Below are positions 38,819 to 49,766 of a stretch of DNA of 64,000 nt, in pieces. The notes below the pieces were generated by a model. That model did no database searches and was not told the origin of the DNA. It saw nothing but the letters and a program-made list of their open reading frames with translations. Origin of the DNA: Shewanella dokdonensis. Lineage in GTDB: Bacteria; Pseudomonadota; Gammaproteobacteria; Enterobacterales; Shewanellaceae. The position numbers and the translations under genes are program-made. Numbering within the stretch: the stretch's first letter is position 1; each line of letters opens with the position of its first letter. Where the stretch lies: positions 1,674,001 to 1,738,000 of the forward strand of contig NZ_CP074572.1 in NCBI RefSeq assembly GCF_018394335.1. Direction: 5' to 3'.

Positions 38819-38944
38819 TTTGTAAAATTCACAATGTAAAATTTTTATTGTGAAATTCTAGTATAAAACCAGCTAGTCTACAAAACATACAAAGCGGTCA
38901 TTATTTACACCGTTATATCTGCCGTGAAAGACGAGGGAACAGCC

Positions 38945-39463
38945 ATGAACATGCCACTGAATGCCACTGAATTGCAGCGTCAACATCCATGTATTGCGAT
39001 GGCCGTCGTGAATGTGGAATCTCTGGCTAAACGCCACATTTCCGAGAAACTGTCCAACGCCAAACAGCTACTGGATATTCTGTTTCCATTAGCTCAAGGC
39101 TCACATAACGAGGTAACTGGCTATATGGTGTACTACCAGCATCTGCTGGCCTGTTTTGCCGATGCCACCTTAAGCGGTTTACGCCAACCTCGGCAGTTTG
39201 TTGCCATGGCGGGTCACAAGGCGCAACCGGAGGCGTTGTTGCTTAAACACGACAGCGGCTGTCATCTGGAGTTGAGTTTTAACAATGCCGGCGCCATTGG
39301 CTGCCACGATAAAGCCGGGATTGATGATATTCAGCTGGAAAATGTGGAGCGTCACAACCGCCAATGGATCAGCCTGTTACACGAAGGCATTGATGGTCAC
39401 ACCTGTGCCCAAGCGCTGTCAAAACAGTTTGTAGATCGCGAAGGTCTGATGTACGCCCTTTAA
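38945..39463 (+). CDS. Conserved-looking protein of unknown function beside the DUF3612 regulator
   Basis: 172 residues from ATG 38945, with a GAGGGA ribosome site seven bases upstream (an in-frame GTG at 38924 lacks one). Soluble, no signal or membrane segment. Stretches such as MAVVNVESLAKRHISEKLSN and NVERHNRQWISLLHEG look like true protein, but I do not recognise the family. Divergent from and probably controlled by the DUF3612 regulator, and followed by a strong terminator, so a single-gene unit. Confidence 0.7.
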   Translation: MNMPLNATELQRQHPCIAMAVVNVESLAKRHISEKLSNAKQLLDILFPLAQGSHNEVTGYMVYYQHLLACFADATLSGLRQPRQFVAMAGHKAQPEALLLKHDSGCHLELSFNNAGAIGCHDKAGIDDIQLENVERHNRQWISLLHEGIDGHTCAQALSKQFVDREGLMYAL

Positions 39464-39488
39464 GCGCCAGATAGGCTCAGCTACGCCC

Positions 39489-39518
39489 AACAGCAGACAT
39501 CAGTGTCTGCTGTTGTTT
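39489..39518 (+). terminator. Intrinsic terminator
   Basis: AACAGCAGACA / TGTCTGCTGTT with loop TCAG, then GTTT. It starts 26 bases after the preceding stop. Confidence 0.8.
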
Positions 39519-39637
39519 AAACAGAATAATCATTTGATTAAATATTTTTGAACCTTGAAATTAAGATTATTTGATTTCACTGACACTTAAGCCTTCCCTA
39601 TACTGCCTCTTCTGAATTTTTGTGGAAAATCCCTTCA

Positions 39638-40579
39638 ATGATCGGCAGTTTCAGTTTGCAGGAACGTCAGCGCAAGGTGCTGTTCACCTTACTCGCAGCC
39701 ATATGTCTCTTACCCGGCGTCACATCGCCGTTGGCCTTAATCCTGGGGTTTATTCTGGCAAATCTCGGCTGGCTCCCCAATGACTGGGAAATTGGCAAAC
39801 TCACTAAAAAATTGTTGGCCGTTTCCATCGTCGGCCTGGGTTTTGGCATTCCATTGCAACAAGCCATTGATATCAGCACCCATAATCTGCCGTTGATCCT
39901 CGGGAGCATTATCATGACGCTGCTGATTGGTACGCTGCTCACCAAATTGCTGCGGCTGGAACAACGCACGGGTCATTTGATTGCTTGCGGCACCGCCATC
40001 TGTGGTGGTAGCGCCATCGCGGCGGTTGCCCCCGCTATCAATGCCAAAAGCGAACAGACGGCCATTGCACTCGCCTGTGTGTTTATTCTTAACTCGATCG
40101 CGTTATTTATTTTTCCGGTGATTGGTCATCTGCTGGCGATGAGTCAGCACGATTTTGGCGTCTGGAGCGCGATTGCCATCCACGATACCTCGTCGGTGGT
40201 GGGCGCGGCATCGGCTTACGGTGAAGAAGCTTTGAAAACAGCCACTACCATCAAACTAGCTCGGGCGTTGTGGATTATTCCGGTTGCTGCCTTAAGCGCT
40301 GTGGTATTTGGTGGCAAAGGCCGCATGGTGATCCCAGCGTTTATTCTGTATTACTGTCTCGCCATCGCCATCACTAGCCTATTACCGCAGGGACACGCCC
40401 TGTATCAACTGCTATTTGTGGCGGGCAAACATACGCTGGTAGTGTGTTTATTCCTGATAGGCTGTGGCATTACGGTCAAAAAACTACGCACCCACGGCCG
40501 ATTACCATTACTGATGGCAAGCTTATTGTGGTTGGCCATCGGCAGTGGCTCACTGCTATGTGTGTTGTGGCTTAGCTAA
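39638..40579 (+). CDS. YeiH-family putative sulfate exporter (UPF0324)
   Basis: 313-residue inner-membrane protein with about nine to ten TM helices. The family core is [33 protein letters not shown], then [20 protein letters not shown] and [17 protein letters not shown]. coli YeiH is annotated as a putative sulfate exporter; the substrate is not proven. ATG 39638 is preferred over a TTG at 39620. Ends ten bases before the repaired end of the convergent LuxR-type gene. Confidence 0.88.
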   Translation: MIGSFSLQERQRKVLFTLLAAICLLPGVTSPLALILGFILANLGWLPNDWEIGKLTKKLLAVSIVGLGFGIPLQQAIDISTHNLPLILGSIIMTLLIGTLLTKLLRLEQRTGHLIACGTAICGGSAIAAVAPAINAKSEQTAIALACVFILNSIALFIFPVIGHLLAMSQHDFGVWSAIAIHDTSSVVGAASAYGEEALKTATTIKLARALWIIPVAALSAVVFGGKGRMVIPAFILYYCLAIAITSLLPQGHALYQLLFVAGKHTLVVCLFLIGCGITVKKLRTHGRLPLLMASLLWLAIGSGSLLCVLWLS

Positions 40580-40589
40580 TAACCAGCGT

Positions 40590-41107
40590 TTAAGCCGCCT
40601 GTACACCTTCGGCTGCTGGCTGAATAAAATCTTCCATAAACCAGGCACAAAAACTGTGGCGCCCATCGACCCCAGCTTTGGTGTAGATAGAAGATGCCTG
40701 CTGCCTGACGGTTTTTCCTTGGTGCTGCGCACACCAGATATCTCTTTGAAACTCAGTCCTTTTAATAACAGTAATGCCACTTCCTGCTCGCTACGGGTGA
40801 GCGACCAGAGTTCAAACTGTTGCTGTACGGCCTGAGTATATTCCTGCCTAGCCGCCTGCATCCGGCTGGAAATATTGCAAATACGGGTATCGGCCCGTTT
40901 CAGCTGCGCTGCGAGTTGCCGGATTTTACGGGTTCGCTGCAATAAATCGGTACTGATATACAGTGCGCCCAACGCCGATAGCGCCACCAGCAAACTCTCC
41001 TGAATAATGTGCCAAGTGGGCACACCCAGTTCCACATCTGACAACACGTCCAGCAGGTTTAGCAGCATTATTACGCTGAGCAGCGTAATCATCAGCCAAT
41101 CCTTCAT
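40590..41107 (-). pseudogene. Membrane-anchored LuxR-type regulator, frameshifted at T5
   Basis: 172 residues when repaired. Two N-terminal hydrophobic segments (about 5-22 and 36-51) and a coiled coil precede a C-terminal LuxR/FixJ helix-turn-helix: LWSLTRSEQEVALLLLKGLS, FKEISGVRSTKEKTVRQQAS, SIYTKAGVDGRHSF. The given sequence breaks at TTTTT 40712-40716 inside the HTH. One added base restores the canonical recognition helix and moves the stop to 40590, which also removes a 24-base overlap with the YeiH gene. Target genes unknown; the divergent efflux operon starts 154 bases away. Confidence 0.82.
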
Positions 41108-41261
41108 TTTTATAACTCCTGGAAATAAATCCTTTTACATCAAACAAATAGTCATATGGTACAGATGTACCATGACCAGCATTTATGATACAGCTCCCCG
41201 ACGATCCCAGCACTATTTTGTGTCAGGCTGATGTCGTTGTTTTCCTCGGCGATCATGGCTT

Positions 41262-42439
41262 ATGAAATTCCGAAATTATTCTTTAGTGCTAGCACTGCTA
41301 GTGCCAGCACTGGCTTTGTCGGCGACCGCTGACGAGGCAAAAACTGCATTGCTTAAGCAAACACAGTCCAGACTACACAATTATTCGGCACAACTCACAC
41401 CTATTTACCAGAGTTCTGACTGGTTGATAGGACTGCCCACCATCAGTATTAGCCATCTGCAAGGACTCGATAGTCGCCGCAGTTACGAGCAGCAATTGTC
41501 TTTGAATCTGCCGTTTAAATCGCCATCGATGCAACGCCTAGAGGCGGCACTCAAACCATTAGATGAACAGTTACAACAGCAGCAGAGCAAACTGCAACTC
41601 TTGTATCTGTCAGGATTGCTCCGTCAATACTGGTGGCAACAGCAATTAGCGGTGGCCGAGCTGGCACAGCAACAGCATAAACAGCAACTGCTGCAACAAC
41701 TACTGACGCGGCAGCAAGCGCTGAGCCATAGCGGCGAAGCCCCGGCCAGCCAACTGTTAATGCTGCAAAAAGAGTTGTTGGATCTGCAACTGCTGACCTT
41801 GCCATTACAGCAGCAACTTGCCAGTGCCAGTGATGCACTGAGACGGCTAACGGGACTCAGTCAACTGCCCTCACTTGATGAAAGCGCGCGGGTATTACCC
41901 CAAGATGACGGCATCAGTAACCCGCTCTGGCAACTGGCGAGCATTCAGCTACAACGCCAAAAATTACTCGGCAAAGCCATGACTGACGGTAGCAACACGC
42001 CTTGGATACTGTCTGTTAATGCAAAAATACCGCCACTCCTGGCATGGAAGAACAAGCCATTGGTCTGGCGCTGGATATTCCGTTACCTGTCAGCAATGGC
42101 CTGAGCCAGCAGGAAGTTGGCACGCTGGTAGAGCAGCAGTTGAATCTGCAACAACAGCAACAACAACTGATGCTACAGACCCGGCTGCAACTAGATGAAT
42201 TGCAACAGCAACAGGTACAACTACAGCAACAACAACAGCTGTTACAGCAAACATTGCAGCTCACGCAACAGCTCACCGAGGCGCTGGCGGCCACCAAACA
42301 ACAGGGATTGGCCCAATACCAGGCATGGTTGCGCAGCTATGTTGAAATGCTCGATAGCGAAAGTCGCCTGGCACTCAACCAACTGGCGCAATCCCAATTA
42401 CATTCCAAACAATTGCAAGCTCTTGGAGTTACCTTATGA
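41262..42439 (+). pseudogene. TolC-family outer-membrane efflux protein, frameshifted at A5
   Basis: Outer-membrane channel of a heavy-metal-type RND pump. Signal peptide about 1-23; then long amphipathic helices extremely rich in Gln and Leu. One base added at AAAAA 42023-42027 joins SVNAKNTATPGMEEQAIGLA and makes 392 residues, short for the family. The TolC second-half motif LALDIPLPVSNGLSQ is present after the join. Overlaps the adaptor gene by four bases. Confidence 0.83.
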
Positions 42440-43458
42440 AATGGATCTCACTGCTCGGCAGTAGCGTATTAGCACTGTGCAGTGCGGCCACCCTTGCGGG
42501 TGAGCTGGCCGTGGCCGACCTTGGCAAGCTGACGTTACACTACACCCAAGTAAAAACGGTGCAACAACTGCCCGCAAGTCCGGTGCCTGCGGTTGTCACG
42601 GCTGAAGTCGGCAACACTTTTTTCGTCGCGGTACCAGAAACCATTCAGCAGCGGCACTGGCTGGTGGCTGAAGGTGCAGCCGTTAGCGCTGGTCAACCAT
42701 TGGTATTGCTGCAAGGTGCAGGCATTCACCATTTTTATATGCAGTTCGATGCCGCCAAAGAAGCCTTCAATCTGGCACAAAGCCGTTATGAACATAACCG
42801 CAAATTGCACGCGAACGGGACTATCGGTGCCGAAGTGTGGAGCCAGATCAGTATGCAGTACCATGATGCCAAGCTGAAGTTTGAGCACATGCATCACTTC
42901 ATGGAACTGTTGCAGGATGCCCCAGAGCAACAAGGTTCGCTGCTAAAAGCCCCAATGTCTGGCATCTTGCGCTACGGTGATGCTAGTCAGCCATTGGCCG
43001 ATGGTGGGTTATTGCTGGGGATAGTACCAACAAGTGACATCCGCCTACAGGTACGGCTGCCATTATCGCTCGCCGCCGTCACAACGATGATTGATACTGG
43101 CCACTGTCAGCTAGCGTTGGCTCGGCGTGATAATGTTGCAGAAGCGGGTTTTGTTAACGCTTGGAGCGCAGCAATCACAGCACCATGCAAGCTTACCCTT
43201 GGGCAACAACTACAGGTAACCCCCATAAGACAGCTGCAAGCGCTGCAACTTCCCAAACAGAGTGTCTATTCCTGGGGAACGGGGAGTCAGGTATTGCGTC
43301 ATCAGGGCGAAAAACTGCTGTCCACCGACATCACTATTCTGGCCGTTGATGGCGATAACTATCTGGTTCAATCACAACCAGAGCTGCAAAACAGCGAGGT
43401 GCTGAGCGACTCAGTGGCCGCGGCCAAGGGTCTGCTGCTGGGATTGGGAGGCGAGTAA
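42436..43458 (+). CDS. RND efflux periplasmic adaptor (membrane fusion protein)
   Basis: 340 residues with signal peptide (about 1-21, ATLAGE). Lipoyl-like half motifs at VAEGAAVSAGQPLVLLQGAG and LLKAPMSGILRYGDASQPLA flank a short helical hairpin (FDAAKEAFNLAQSRYEHNRK). It links the inner-membrane pump to the outer-membrane channel. Atypically lacks long metal-binding His/Met termini. One base separates it from the RND gene. Confidence 0.86.
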   Translation: MKWISLLGSSVLALCSAATLAGELAVADLGKLTLHYTQVKTVQQLPASPVPAVVTAEVGNTFFVAVPETIQQRHWLVAEGAAVSAGQPLVLLQGAGIHHFYMQFDAAKEAFNLAQSRYEHNRKLHANGTIGAEVWSQISMQYHDAKLKFEHMHHFMELLQDAPEQQGSLLKAPMSGILRYGDASQPLADGGLLLGIVPTSDIRLQVRLPLSLAAVTTMIDTGHCQLALARRDNVAEAGFVNAWSAAITAPCKLTLGQQLQVTPIRQLQALQLPKQSVYSWGTGSQVLRHQGEKLLSTDITILAVDGDNYLVQSQPELQNSEVLSDSVAAAKGLLLGLGGE

Positions 43459-43459
43459 C

Positions 43460-46400
43460 ATGCTAAATGGCATTATCCGTTTCTCGCTAACACAGCGACT
43501 ATTTATGCTGATCACCGGGCTGATCCTGGCCGGGGCAGGCAGTTATGCTTGGTTGGGTATTCCGTTGGATGCCTTCCCGGATATTTCACCGACTCAGGTC
43601 AAAATTATTCTGAAAGCACCCGGCATGACGGCGGAAGAGATTGAATCGCAGGTGACAGTGCCGGTGGAAACCGAGCTATTGGGTATCCCGAAACAAGCCA
43701 TATTGCGCTCCACCACCAAATACGCCATTACCGCCATTACCCTAGACTTTAATGAAGGCACCGATATTTACTGGGCGCGTCAGCAAGTCAGCGATCGTTT
43801 AGCGGCAGTGAAAGACAAGCTGCCAGCAAACATTGAGGGCGGCATCGCGCCGATGAGTACCCCGCTCAGTGAAATCTTTATGTTTTCACTGGAAAATCCG
43901 TCAATGTCTTTATTGGAGCGGCGCCAGTTGCTGCAATGGCAAATCAGGCCATTATTGCGCACTGTGCCTGGCGTGGCCGATGTCAATATTCTGGGGGTTA
44001 TGCTAAAACATTGCAGATAACCCCAAACCCGGTGGCGATGGCACAAGCGGGGATCAGCCAAGACCAGCTGATTGCACGCATTAATGCCAGTAACGCCAAT
44101 ACAGGAGCCGGGCGCATCACCATAGGTACCGATAATTTTACCGTACGCACCGAAGGCCGCATCGGTTCCATCGATGCCCTGCGCAACATGGTGATTATTG
44201 CCAATGCTAACGGCACCTATCATCTACAAGACCTGGCCGAAGTTGAGATTGGTCATCTGGCGCGCTACGGAGCGGTTACCCGCAACGGCAGTGAAACCAC
44301 TGAAGCATTGATTGTAGCTCTGAAAGACTCCAATACCGCCGATGTGGTCAAGGCGGTGAAGCAGAAACTGGCACAAATAGAACCGACCTTGCCGCCAGGC
44401 AGCAAACTCAATGTGTTTTACGACCGCGCCAATCTTATCAGCACTGCCATTGGCACAATTTCAGAAGCGCTAGTAGAAGCGGTAGTGCTGGTGATTGTGT
44501 TGCTGGCACTGTTTCTTGGTAACGTCCGCGCCGCGCTGGTGGTATCACTGGCGCTACCACTGGCAGCGCTATCTACCTTTGTGTTAATGCGTTATTTCCA
44601 CCTGTCAGCCAACCTGATGAGTTTGGGGGCTTGGTTATCGCCATCGGCATGTTGGTGGACTCGTCGGTGGTGGTGGTGGAAAACATGGTGAACCAGTTGG
44701 CAGGTGGACAACGCTTGCCCAGATTACACCTGATTTACCGAGCCACTAAAGACGTGGCAACCCCAGTGGTTTCCGGCACGGTTATCGTCATCATAGTATT
44801 CTCGCCATTGCTGACGTTGAGCGGGCTAGAAGGCAAGATGTTTTCGCCCGTGGCCATCACCATAGTGTTTGCCATGTTGTCGGCGCTGGCGCTAGCGCTG
44901 ACCATCATTCCGGTGGTGGCATCCTATCTGGTGAATGAAAAAGCGGTAGAAGAACCTAAGTTTGTCCACTGGCTCAAACACCATTATCTACAGTCACTGG
45001 AATGGGTACTGCACCATGGCAAGCGCTTTGTCACCATTGCGACTGTACTGCTGGTGATGAGTTTTGGCCTGTTTGCATTGGTAGGAAAAACCTTTATGCC
45101 GACCTTGGATGAAGGTGACATTATTTTGCAGTTAGCCAAGTCGCCCTCTATTTCACTACAGTCGTCGTTAGATTTAGATACCCAGATAGAAAACCACCTG
45201 CTACAAACTGTGCCCGAAATCCGCCAACTGGTGGCCCGTACCGGTGCCGATGAGCTGGGGTTGGATCCGATGGGACTGAATGAAACCGATGTGTTCCTGC
45301 AACTGAAACCCGTCGCTGAATGGCGCTTTGATACTAAAGAGCAACTGATTGACGCGATTCGCGCCGAAGTGGTGAAATTCCCCGGCATTGATTTCAACTT
45401 TACCCAACCTATCCAGATGCGGGTTTCAGAGATGCTCACCGGCAGCATTGGTGACGTTGCTATCAAAATCTTTGGTGATGATTTGGCAGCATTGAACCGA
45501 CTTGCCGGACAGATCAGCGATATCACCAGCACGACCACCGGCGCCCAAGATGTGAAAATGGCGATGACTGAAGGCAGCCCGTTTATCAACTTGAAGTTGA
45601 AAGATGGACTCGCCAGTCGCTACGGCATGGATGCTACGGCATTTGGCAGCTATCTTAAGAGCCAGTTGGAAGGGGTGATGGTGACAGAGGTGATCCAGGG
45701 CAAAAAACGCACCCCAGTATTGATTGCCCATCCAAATGACAACATCAACAGTCTGGTACAGCTGCAACAGCAGGTGATCTTGCTGCCGGATGCGTCCCTC
45801 AAACCACTGAGCGAGCTGGCCGACATCGGCTATCAGCAAGGGCCAATCCGCATCGACCGTGAACAGGGCAACCGCTTTGCCGTGGTCACCACCAATGTCA
45901 GTGGCCGCGATATCGTCAGCTTCGTAGAGGAACTCAAAGGCAAGCTGGCAAGCCAACTAACGCTGCCAAGCGGCTTTAGTCTCAGCTTTGGGGGCGAATT
46001 TGAAAACCAGCAACGCGCCACCAATAACTTGCTGCTGGTGGTGCCGGTTGCCATCATGCTGATCAATCTGATCCTGTTTACTACCTTTGGCACCATAGCT
46101 AAAGCATTGCTGATCCTGGCAAATGTTCCTTTTGCGATGATGGGCGGCATCATCAGCTTGTTCTTGTCAGGGGAATATCTGTCAGTACCCGCCTCAGTGG
46201 GATTTATCGCTTTGTTAGGGGTTGCGGTACTCAACGGGGTGGTGATGGTCAGTTACTATGAACAGTCACGCCACATGTTTGCCACACTGGAAGAACGGGT
46301 AAAACAGGGCGCGGCACGCCGCTTAAGACCCATTATGATGACAGCGACCACCGCCATGTTCGGCCTGATCCCGCTGGCATTTGCCACTGGCCCAGGAGCA

Positions 46401-46511
46401 GAAATTCAACGGCCACTGGCCATTGTGGTTATTGGCGGCTTGATCACATCGACCATTACCACCCTGTATTTACTGCCGCTGTTGTATGAAACGCTGGAGA
46501 AACGCAAATGA
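43460..46511 (+). pseudogene. Heavy-metal efflux (HME) RND transporter, two G5 frameshifts
   Basis: Proton-driven pump of CzcA/CusA type, 1017 residues when repaired. The N-terminus has PLDAFPDISPTQVKI and PGMTAEEIESQVTVPVE, typical of HME-RND. Breaks lie at GGGGG 43993-43997 (repair: NILGGYAKTLQITPNP) and GGGGG 44625-44629 (repair: SLGGLVIAIGMLVDSSVVVV, the TM4 motif with charged residue). Other markers: FTQPIQMRVSEMLTGS and GGEFENQQRA. Ends overlapping the DUF3240 gene by four bases. Metal specificity is not clear from sequence. Confidence 0.9.
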
Positions 46512-46819
46512 AGCAACTGTTAGTGCTGATTGCCCAGCACAATATCAAGGATGATATTGTCGACACCTTGATGTCACTGGACTATCTGTCTGGATTCAGT
46601 CTGGTGGATATCTGTGGTTTCAGCCGCGAACACAGCCAGTACAATCTGAAAGAACAGGTGGAAGGCTACCGGGAGTTTTACAAGTTTGAGATTATGCATC
46701 CGCAACAATCGCAGGAAGCATTATTAACGACGCTGGCGGCGGTCTGCCAACATAACCCCTGTCGTTACTGGATAGTGCCCATCGCCAGCAATGGTGTACT
46801 CGGTCAGGGGCAACCCTAA
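46508..46819 (+). CDS. DUF3240 protein of the metal-efflux operon
   Basis: 103-residue soluble PII-like small protein: LVLIAQHNIKDDIVDTLMSL, GFSREHSQYNLKEQVEGYRE, then CRYWIVPIASNGVLG. DUF3240 members typically close CusABC/CzcCBA-like operons and are thought to be regulatory or metal-binding. ATGA overlap with the RND gene. Confidence 0.87.
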   Translation: MKQLLVLIAQHNIKDDIVDTLMSLDYLSGFSLVDICGFSREHSQYNLKEQVEGYREFYKFEIMHPQQSQEALLTTLAAVCQHNPCRYWIVPIASNGVLGQGQP

Positions 46820-46826
46820 TCTGGCA

Positions 46827-47018
46827 TTAGTGTTTGGCATTCCGGTCTGATGACCGGATGCCGCGCTGCTGCCAGCAGATAAACCCTTGCCACAACAGGA
46901 TGAAGGTGATCAGCTCAAACAGTGCACGCCACAGTGCTGAAAGTTGCAGATCCAGCAGCACCAGCGCTGTGATAGCTAACAAAATAATGGCCGCAAATGA
47001 CTGCACAGGTTTCATCAT
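46827..47018 (-). CDS. Small single/double-TM membrane protein
   Basis: 63 residues from ATGATG 47018, behind AAGGAAAG. Two adjacent hydrophobic stretches (about residues 7-25 and 31-45) and a basic C-terminus. No family recognised. Convergent with the DUF3240 gene, whose stop lies 7 bases away. Confidence 0.5.
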   Translation of the reverse strand: MMKPVQSFAAIILLAITALVLLDLQLSALWRALFELITFILLWQGFICWQQRGIRSSDRNAKH

Positions 47019-47134
47019 CTTTCCTTCATCGATAACGATGGTCATTATCGTTACCGCTGCCGGTTCCGACCAAGATTCAAAAACCATATCTAATAACTAT
47101 ATATATTTTTATAGCTATTAATTATTAAAAACCC

Positions 47135-48088
47135 CTATGCCACTAAAGCTCGCCGCCGCAATGGATTGAAATACAGCACATAGCGCAGAGCAACATAGCT
47201 CACAATCACGGTTGCGACCACTAGCTCCAACTGTGCCAGAGTATGCAACTGCATCACTGTTTGCGGCGGCAACTGCCACTCCCGAAACCAGGCTTCGGTT
47301 TTGAATAGTGCAGTTGCTCCTATCACCATGGGAAAGGTAAATGCGGCGAAACCTGGGCTAAACGGCAAGCGTAACAGCTTGAAAAACGCCAGATAGATAA
47401 TGCCGGTCATCAGCACTGCAATCCCCAGCAACAGGCTTACCAGCAGCGGTGATGGCTGCTCGATCACTGTCAGATAACCTGCCAGTGACAGACTGGCCGG
47501 GGCCGCTAGAATCGCAATGGTGGGTTTGGCAGCATCGGCGACTTCTGCCATAAAAATCAATCGATACAACATCAACGGCAGCATCAAGCCATAGCAGATA
47601 ATGCCAAACCACAACAGTCCATGCGCCAACGGCAGCATCGCTGGCCCAGGGCAGGCAACATCCGCCACAATAATGCCCACCGGCGGCACAAACCAGCTAG
47701 GTACCATATGGGACAATTCAAACTGACGTAGTCGATGAAAGCAAAACACCAATAGAAACAGCAGATGCAGCAACACCGCCAGCAACCATAATCCCGTTCC
47801 CACCTGCCCGGGGATCGCTTTGGATACCACCATAGCCGCCATAGCAAACGTTGGCACAACACTGCCGACTACCGGATGCGCTAAATCCTGCCACAGTGAT
47901 TGTGGATGTAGCACAAACTTGCCCAATAACAGCAACAACATAGCCGCAGCAATGACTGCACCAAAGGCTTGTGCCTGACCACTAAACCATCCGCTGTTTT
48001 CCCAACACCAACCCAGGCTGGCAATACCTAATGCCAAACCTGCCATAGGTGTTGGCGCGGCCGCCAGACGAGAGGGATAGAACCCCAT
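47135..48088 (-). CDS. TDT-family (TehA/SLAC1-like) transporter
   Basis: 317 residues, about ten TM helices. Begins YPSRLAAAPTPMAGLALGIA and has SWFVPPVGIIVADVACPGP, PLMLYRLIFMAE, then FSPGFAAFTFPMVIGATALF, fitting the tellurite-resistance/dicarboxylate (TDT, SLAC1-fold) family of anion channels or carriers. Divergent from a LysR regulator 99 bases away, its likely controller. Confidence 0.87.
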   Translation of the reverse strand: MGFYPSRLAAAPTPMAGLALGIASLGWCWENSGWFSGQAQAFGAVIAAAMLLLLLGKFVLHPQSLWQDLAHPVVGSVVPTFAMAAMVVSKAIPGQVGTGLWLLAVLLHLLFLLVFCFHRLRQFELSHMVPSWFVPPVGIIVADVACPGPAMLPLAHGLLWFGIICYGLMLPLMLYRLIFMAEVADAAKPTIAILAAPASLSLAGYLTVIEQPSPLLVSLLLGIAVLMTGIIYLAFFKLLRLPFSPGFAAFTFPMVIGATALFKTEAWFREWQLPPQTVMQLHTLAQLELVVATVIVSYVALRYVLYFNPLRRRALVA

Positions 48089-48187
48089 AAAAGTGCTCCT
48101 GCTGGTGAAAGTTCAACGCATCATAGAAAGCTTTTGGTATTTGTGATATCTAAATGAATTGAATTATTTGTATAGAAAATCTAAACA

Positions 48188-49060
48188 ATGATCAGCATCA
48201 AACAGCTCCAGGTATTTGCCGCCATTGCCCGCTACGGTAATCTGAGCCAAGCCGCAGAAGCGCTATTTCTCAGCAAAGGCGCGGTGTCGCAGTCACTGGC
48301 AGAGTTAGAACGACAGCTAGCTACCCAGCTATTTGACCGGGTACATCCCAGATTGCAGCTCAACAGCCAAGGGCAACAACTGCAACCACTGGCGGATGAG
48401 GTCTTGGCAAGAGTGCAAGATATCAATCAGTTGTTCAGGGCTGAAGCCATTGCTGGCGGCACTTTACGGCTAGGCGCTAGCCAGACCATAGGTAACTACC
48501 TGTTACCGCAGTTGTTGGCGGCATTTCCAGAGGCCGATATTCGCGTAGAGATCAGTAATACCCACAAACTGTGCCAACAATTGGCGAATTTTGAGTTGGA
48601 TCTGGCGTTGATTGAAGGGCGCAGCCATCTGCCCCAATTACAGCAACAACCCTGGTTACAAGACGAGATGCTGCTAGTTGCAGCCCAGCAGCATCCACTC
48701 GCGCAATACGCCAGCGTACAGTTAACCGATCTGGAAAATGCCCACTGGGTGTTGCGCGAAGCCCATTCTGGCAGCCGCGAACTGTTTGAGCAGCAGCTAG
48801 CACCAAAATTAACCAAGGTAGGGCGGATTTTAGAACTGAACTCACTGGAAGCCGTGATGCTGGCAGTAGAACAGGGGCTGGGGCTGACATTGATTTCCAA
48901 GCTCGCAGCCGCGCGCCACCTCCATGATGGCACATTAAAACAGCTGCCTCTGGCGCTGCATTTCCCTCGGCAACTATCGCTGGTGTGGCACCAACAGAAA
49001 TACCTGAGTGCGCTGGCGCAGCAATTTATTCACCATTGTCAGCATCAATCCTTTGCTTAA
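48188..49060 (+). CDS. LysR-family transcriptional regulator
   Basis: 290 residues. N-terminal winged HTH QLQVFAAIARYGNLSQAAEA then LFLSKGAVSQSLAELERQLA, and a C-terminal periplasmic-binding-like effector domain (LRLGASQTIGNYLLPQLLAAF). Divergent from the TDT transporter; LysR proteins usually regulate the divergent neighbour. Its 3' end overlaps the convergent PqiA-like gene by four bases. Confidence 0.93.
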   Translation: MISIKQLQVFAAIARYGNLSQAAEALFLSKGAVSQSLAELERQLATQLFDRVHPRLQLNSQGQQLQPLADEVLARVQDINQLFRAEAIAGGTLRLGASQTIGNYLLPQLLAAFPEADIRVEISNTHKLCQQLANFELDLALIEGRSHLPQLQQQPWLQDEMLLVAAQQHPLAQYASVQLTDLENAHWVLREAHSGSRELFEQQLAPKLTKVGRILELNSLEAVMLAVEQGLGLTLISKLAAARHLHDGTLKQLPLALHFPRQLSLVWHQQKYLSALAQQFIHHCQHQSFA

Positions 49061-49695
49061 CTCACGGTATCTTGCCGGGGTTTAAGCAAGAATTGTCCCG
49101 CAATCGCCAGCAAGCAATAACTCAGAAAGCACCAGAATCCCAACTCAAAGTTAGCGCTGGTTCGTACCAAATCGCCCATGCCAGCAGAAGCATCGCCAGC
49201 CAGAAAGCTGATAATCAACGCCACCACAAACACATCGGCCATTGACCACTTGGCAATGGCATTGGTAACCGCGGCAAGGTTACGTCGTGCGCCTGGCTGC
49301 AACGGCAGTAGCACAGAAATCAGCAACAGCAGCAGTTTTAACGCTGGGATCACCACCGAAAATAGTGCCACCAGCACCGCCACCAGCAGATTGCCGTGTT
49401 GCTGTAACTCTGTCACCGTTCCCCAAATGCTGCGACTTTTGTGGAAAACTTCCACCTCACCTTGCAGATGATCGAGCCCTAATAACCCGGCCACCATGCC
49501 CAACATACTGCGCGCCTGTTGTTTGCCATCGGCGGAATCTTTGCTGACACTCTCGGCGATCATATCCATGCCAGTTGCTGACAACTTAGCTTTTTCAACG
49601 TGACCATCGATGGTCAGGATTGGCAAGGTCACTCCTGGCACTAACAACGCCAGCGACAATAACAGCAACAGTACCGCTTTCCAGTTTGACATCAT
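49057..49695 (-). CDS. PqiA-like (paraquat-inducible protein A) membrane protein
   Basis: 212 residues from the ATGATG after TTGGAGGC. Four TM helices: one N-terminal (LLLLLSLALLVPGVTLPILTI), two in the middle and one at the C-terminus. IWGTVTELQQHGNLLVAVLV and WSMADVFVVALIISFLA are typical of PqiA/YebS-like proteins, with one four-TM unit here rather than two. Relatives are linked to envelope lipid transport with MCE proteins, but no pqiB is near. Function tentative. Confidence 0.78.
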   Translation of the reverse strand: MMSNWKAVLLLLLSLALLVPGVTLPILTIDGHVEKAKLSATGMDMIAESVSKDSADGKQQARSMLGMVAGLLGLDHLQGEVEVFHKSRSIWGTVTELQQHGNLLVAVLVALFSVVIPALKLLLLLISVLLPLQPGARRNLAAVTNAIAKWSMADVFVVALIISFLAGDASAGMGDLVRTSANFELGFWCFLSYCLLAIAGQFLLKPRQDTVS

Positions 49696-49766
49696 GCCTC
49701 CAAAACCAACGGGCCTGCAGCATACAGGCCCGTTCAGTGTAACGACTTCGACAAACGATGTCTGGT

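Noticed and set aside
39620..39637. TTG start for the YeiH-family gene
   Set aside because: ATG 39638 lies six codons downstream and fits the family N-terminus better; TTG has no clear ribosome site.
41551..42297. Long antisense open frames opposite the TolC-like gene
   Set aside because: They arise from CAG/CAA-rich codons read backwards, giving Cys/Ser/Ala runs with no protein character.
49595..49766. HD-GYP gene extending into the PqiA-like gene
   Set aside because: The overlap vanishes when one base is restored at 49772-49775, which creates a natural stop (DPTPFY). The extra 57 codons are out-of-frame reading.
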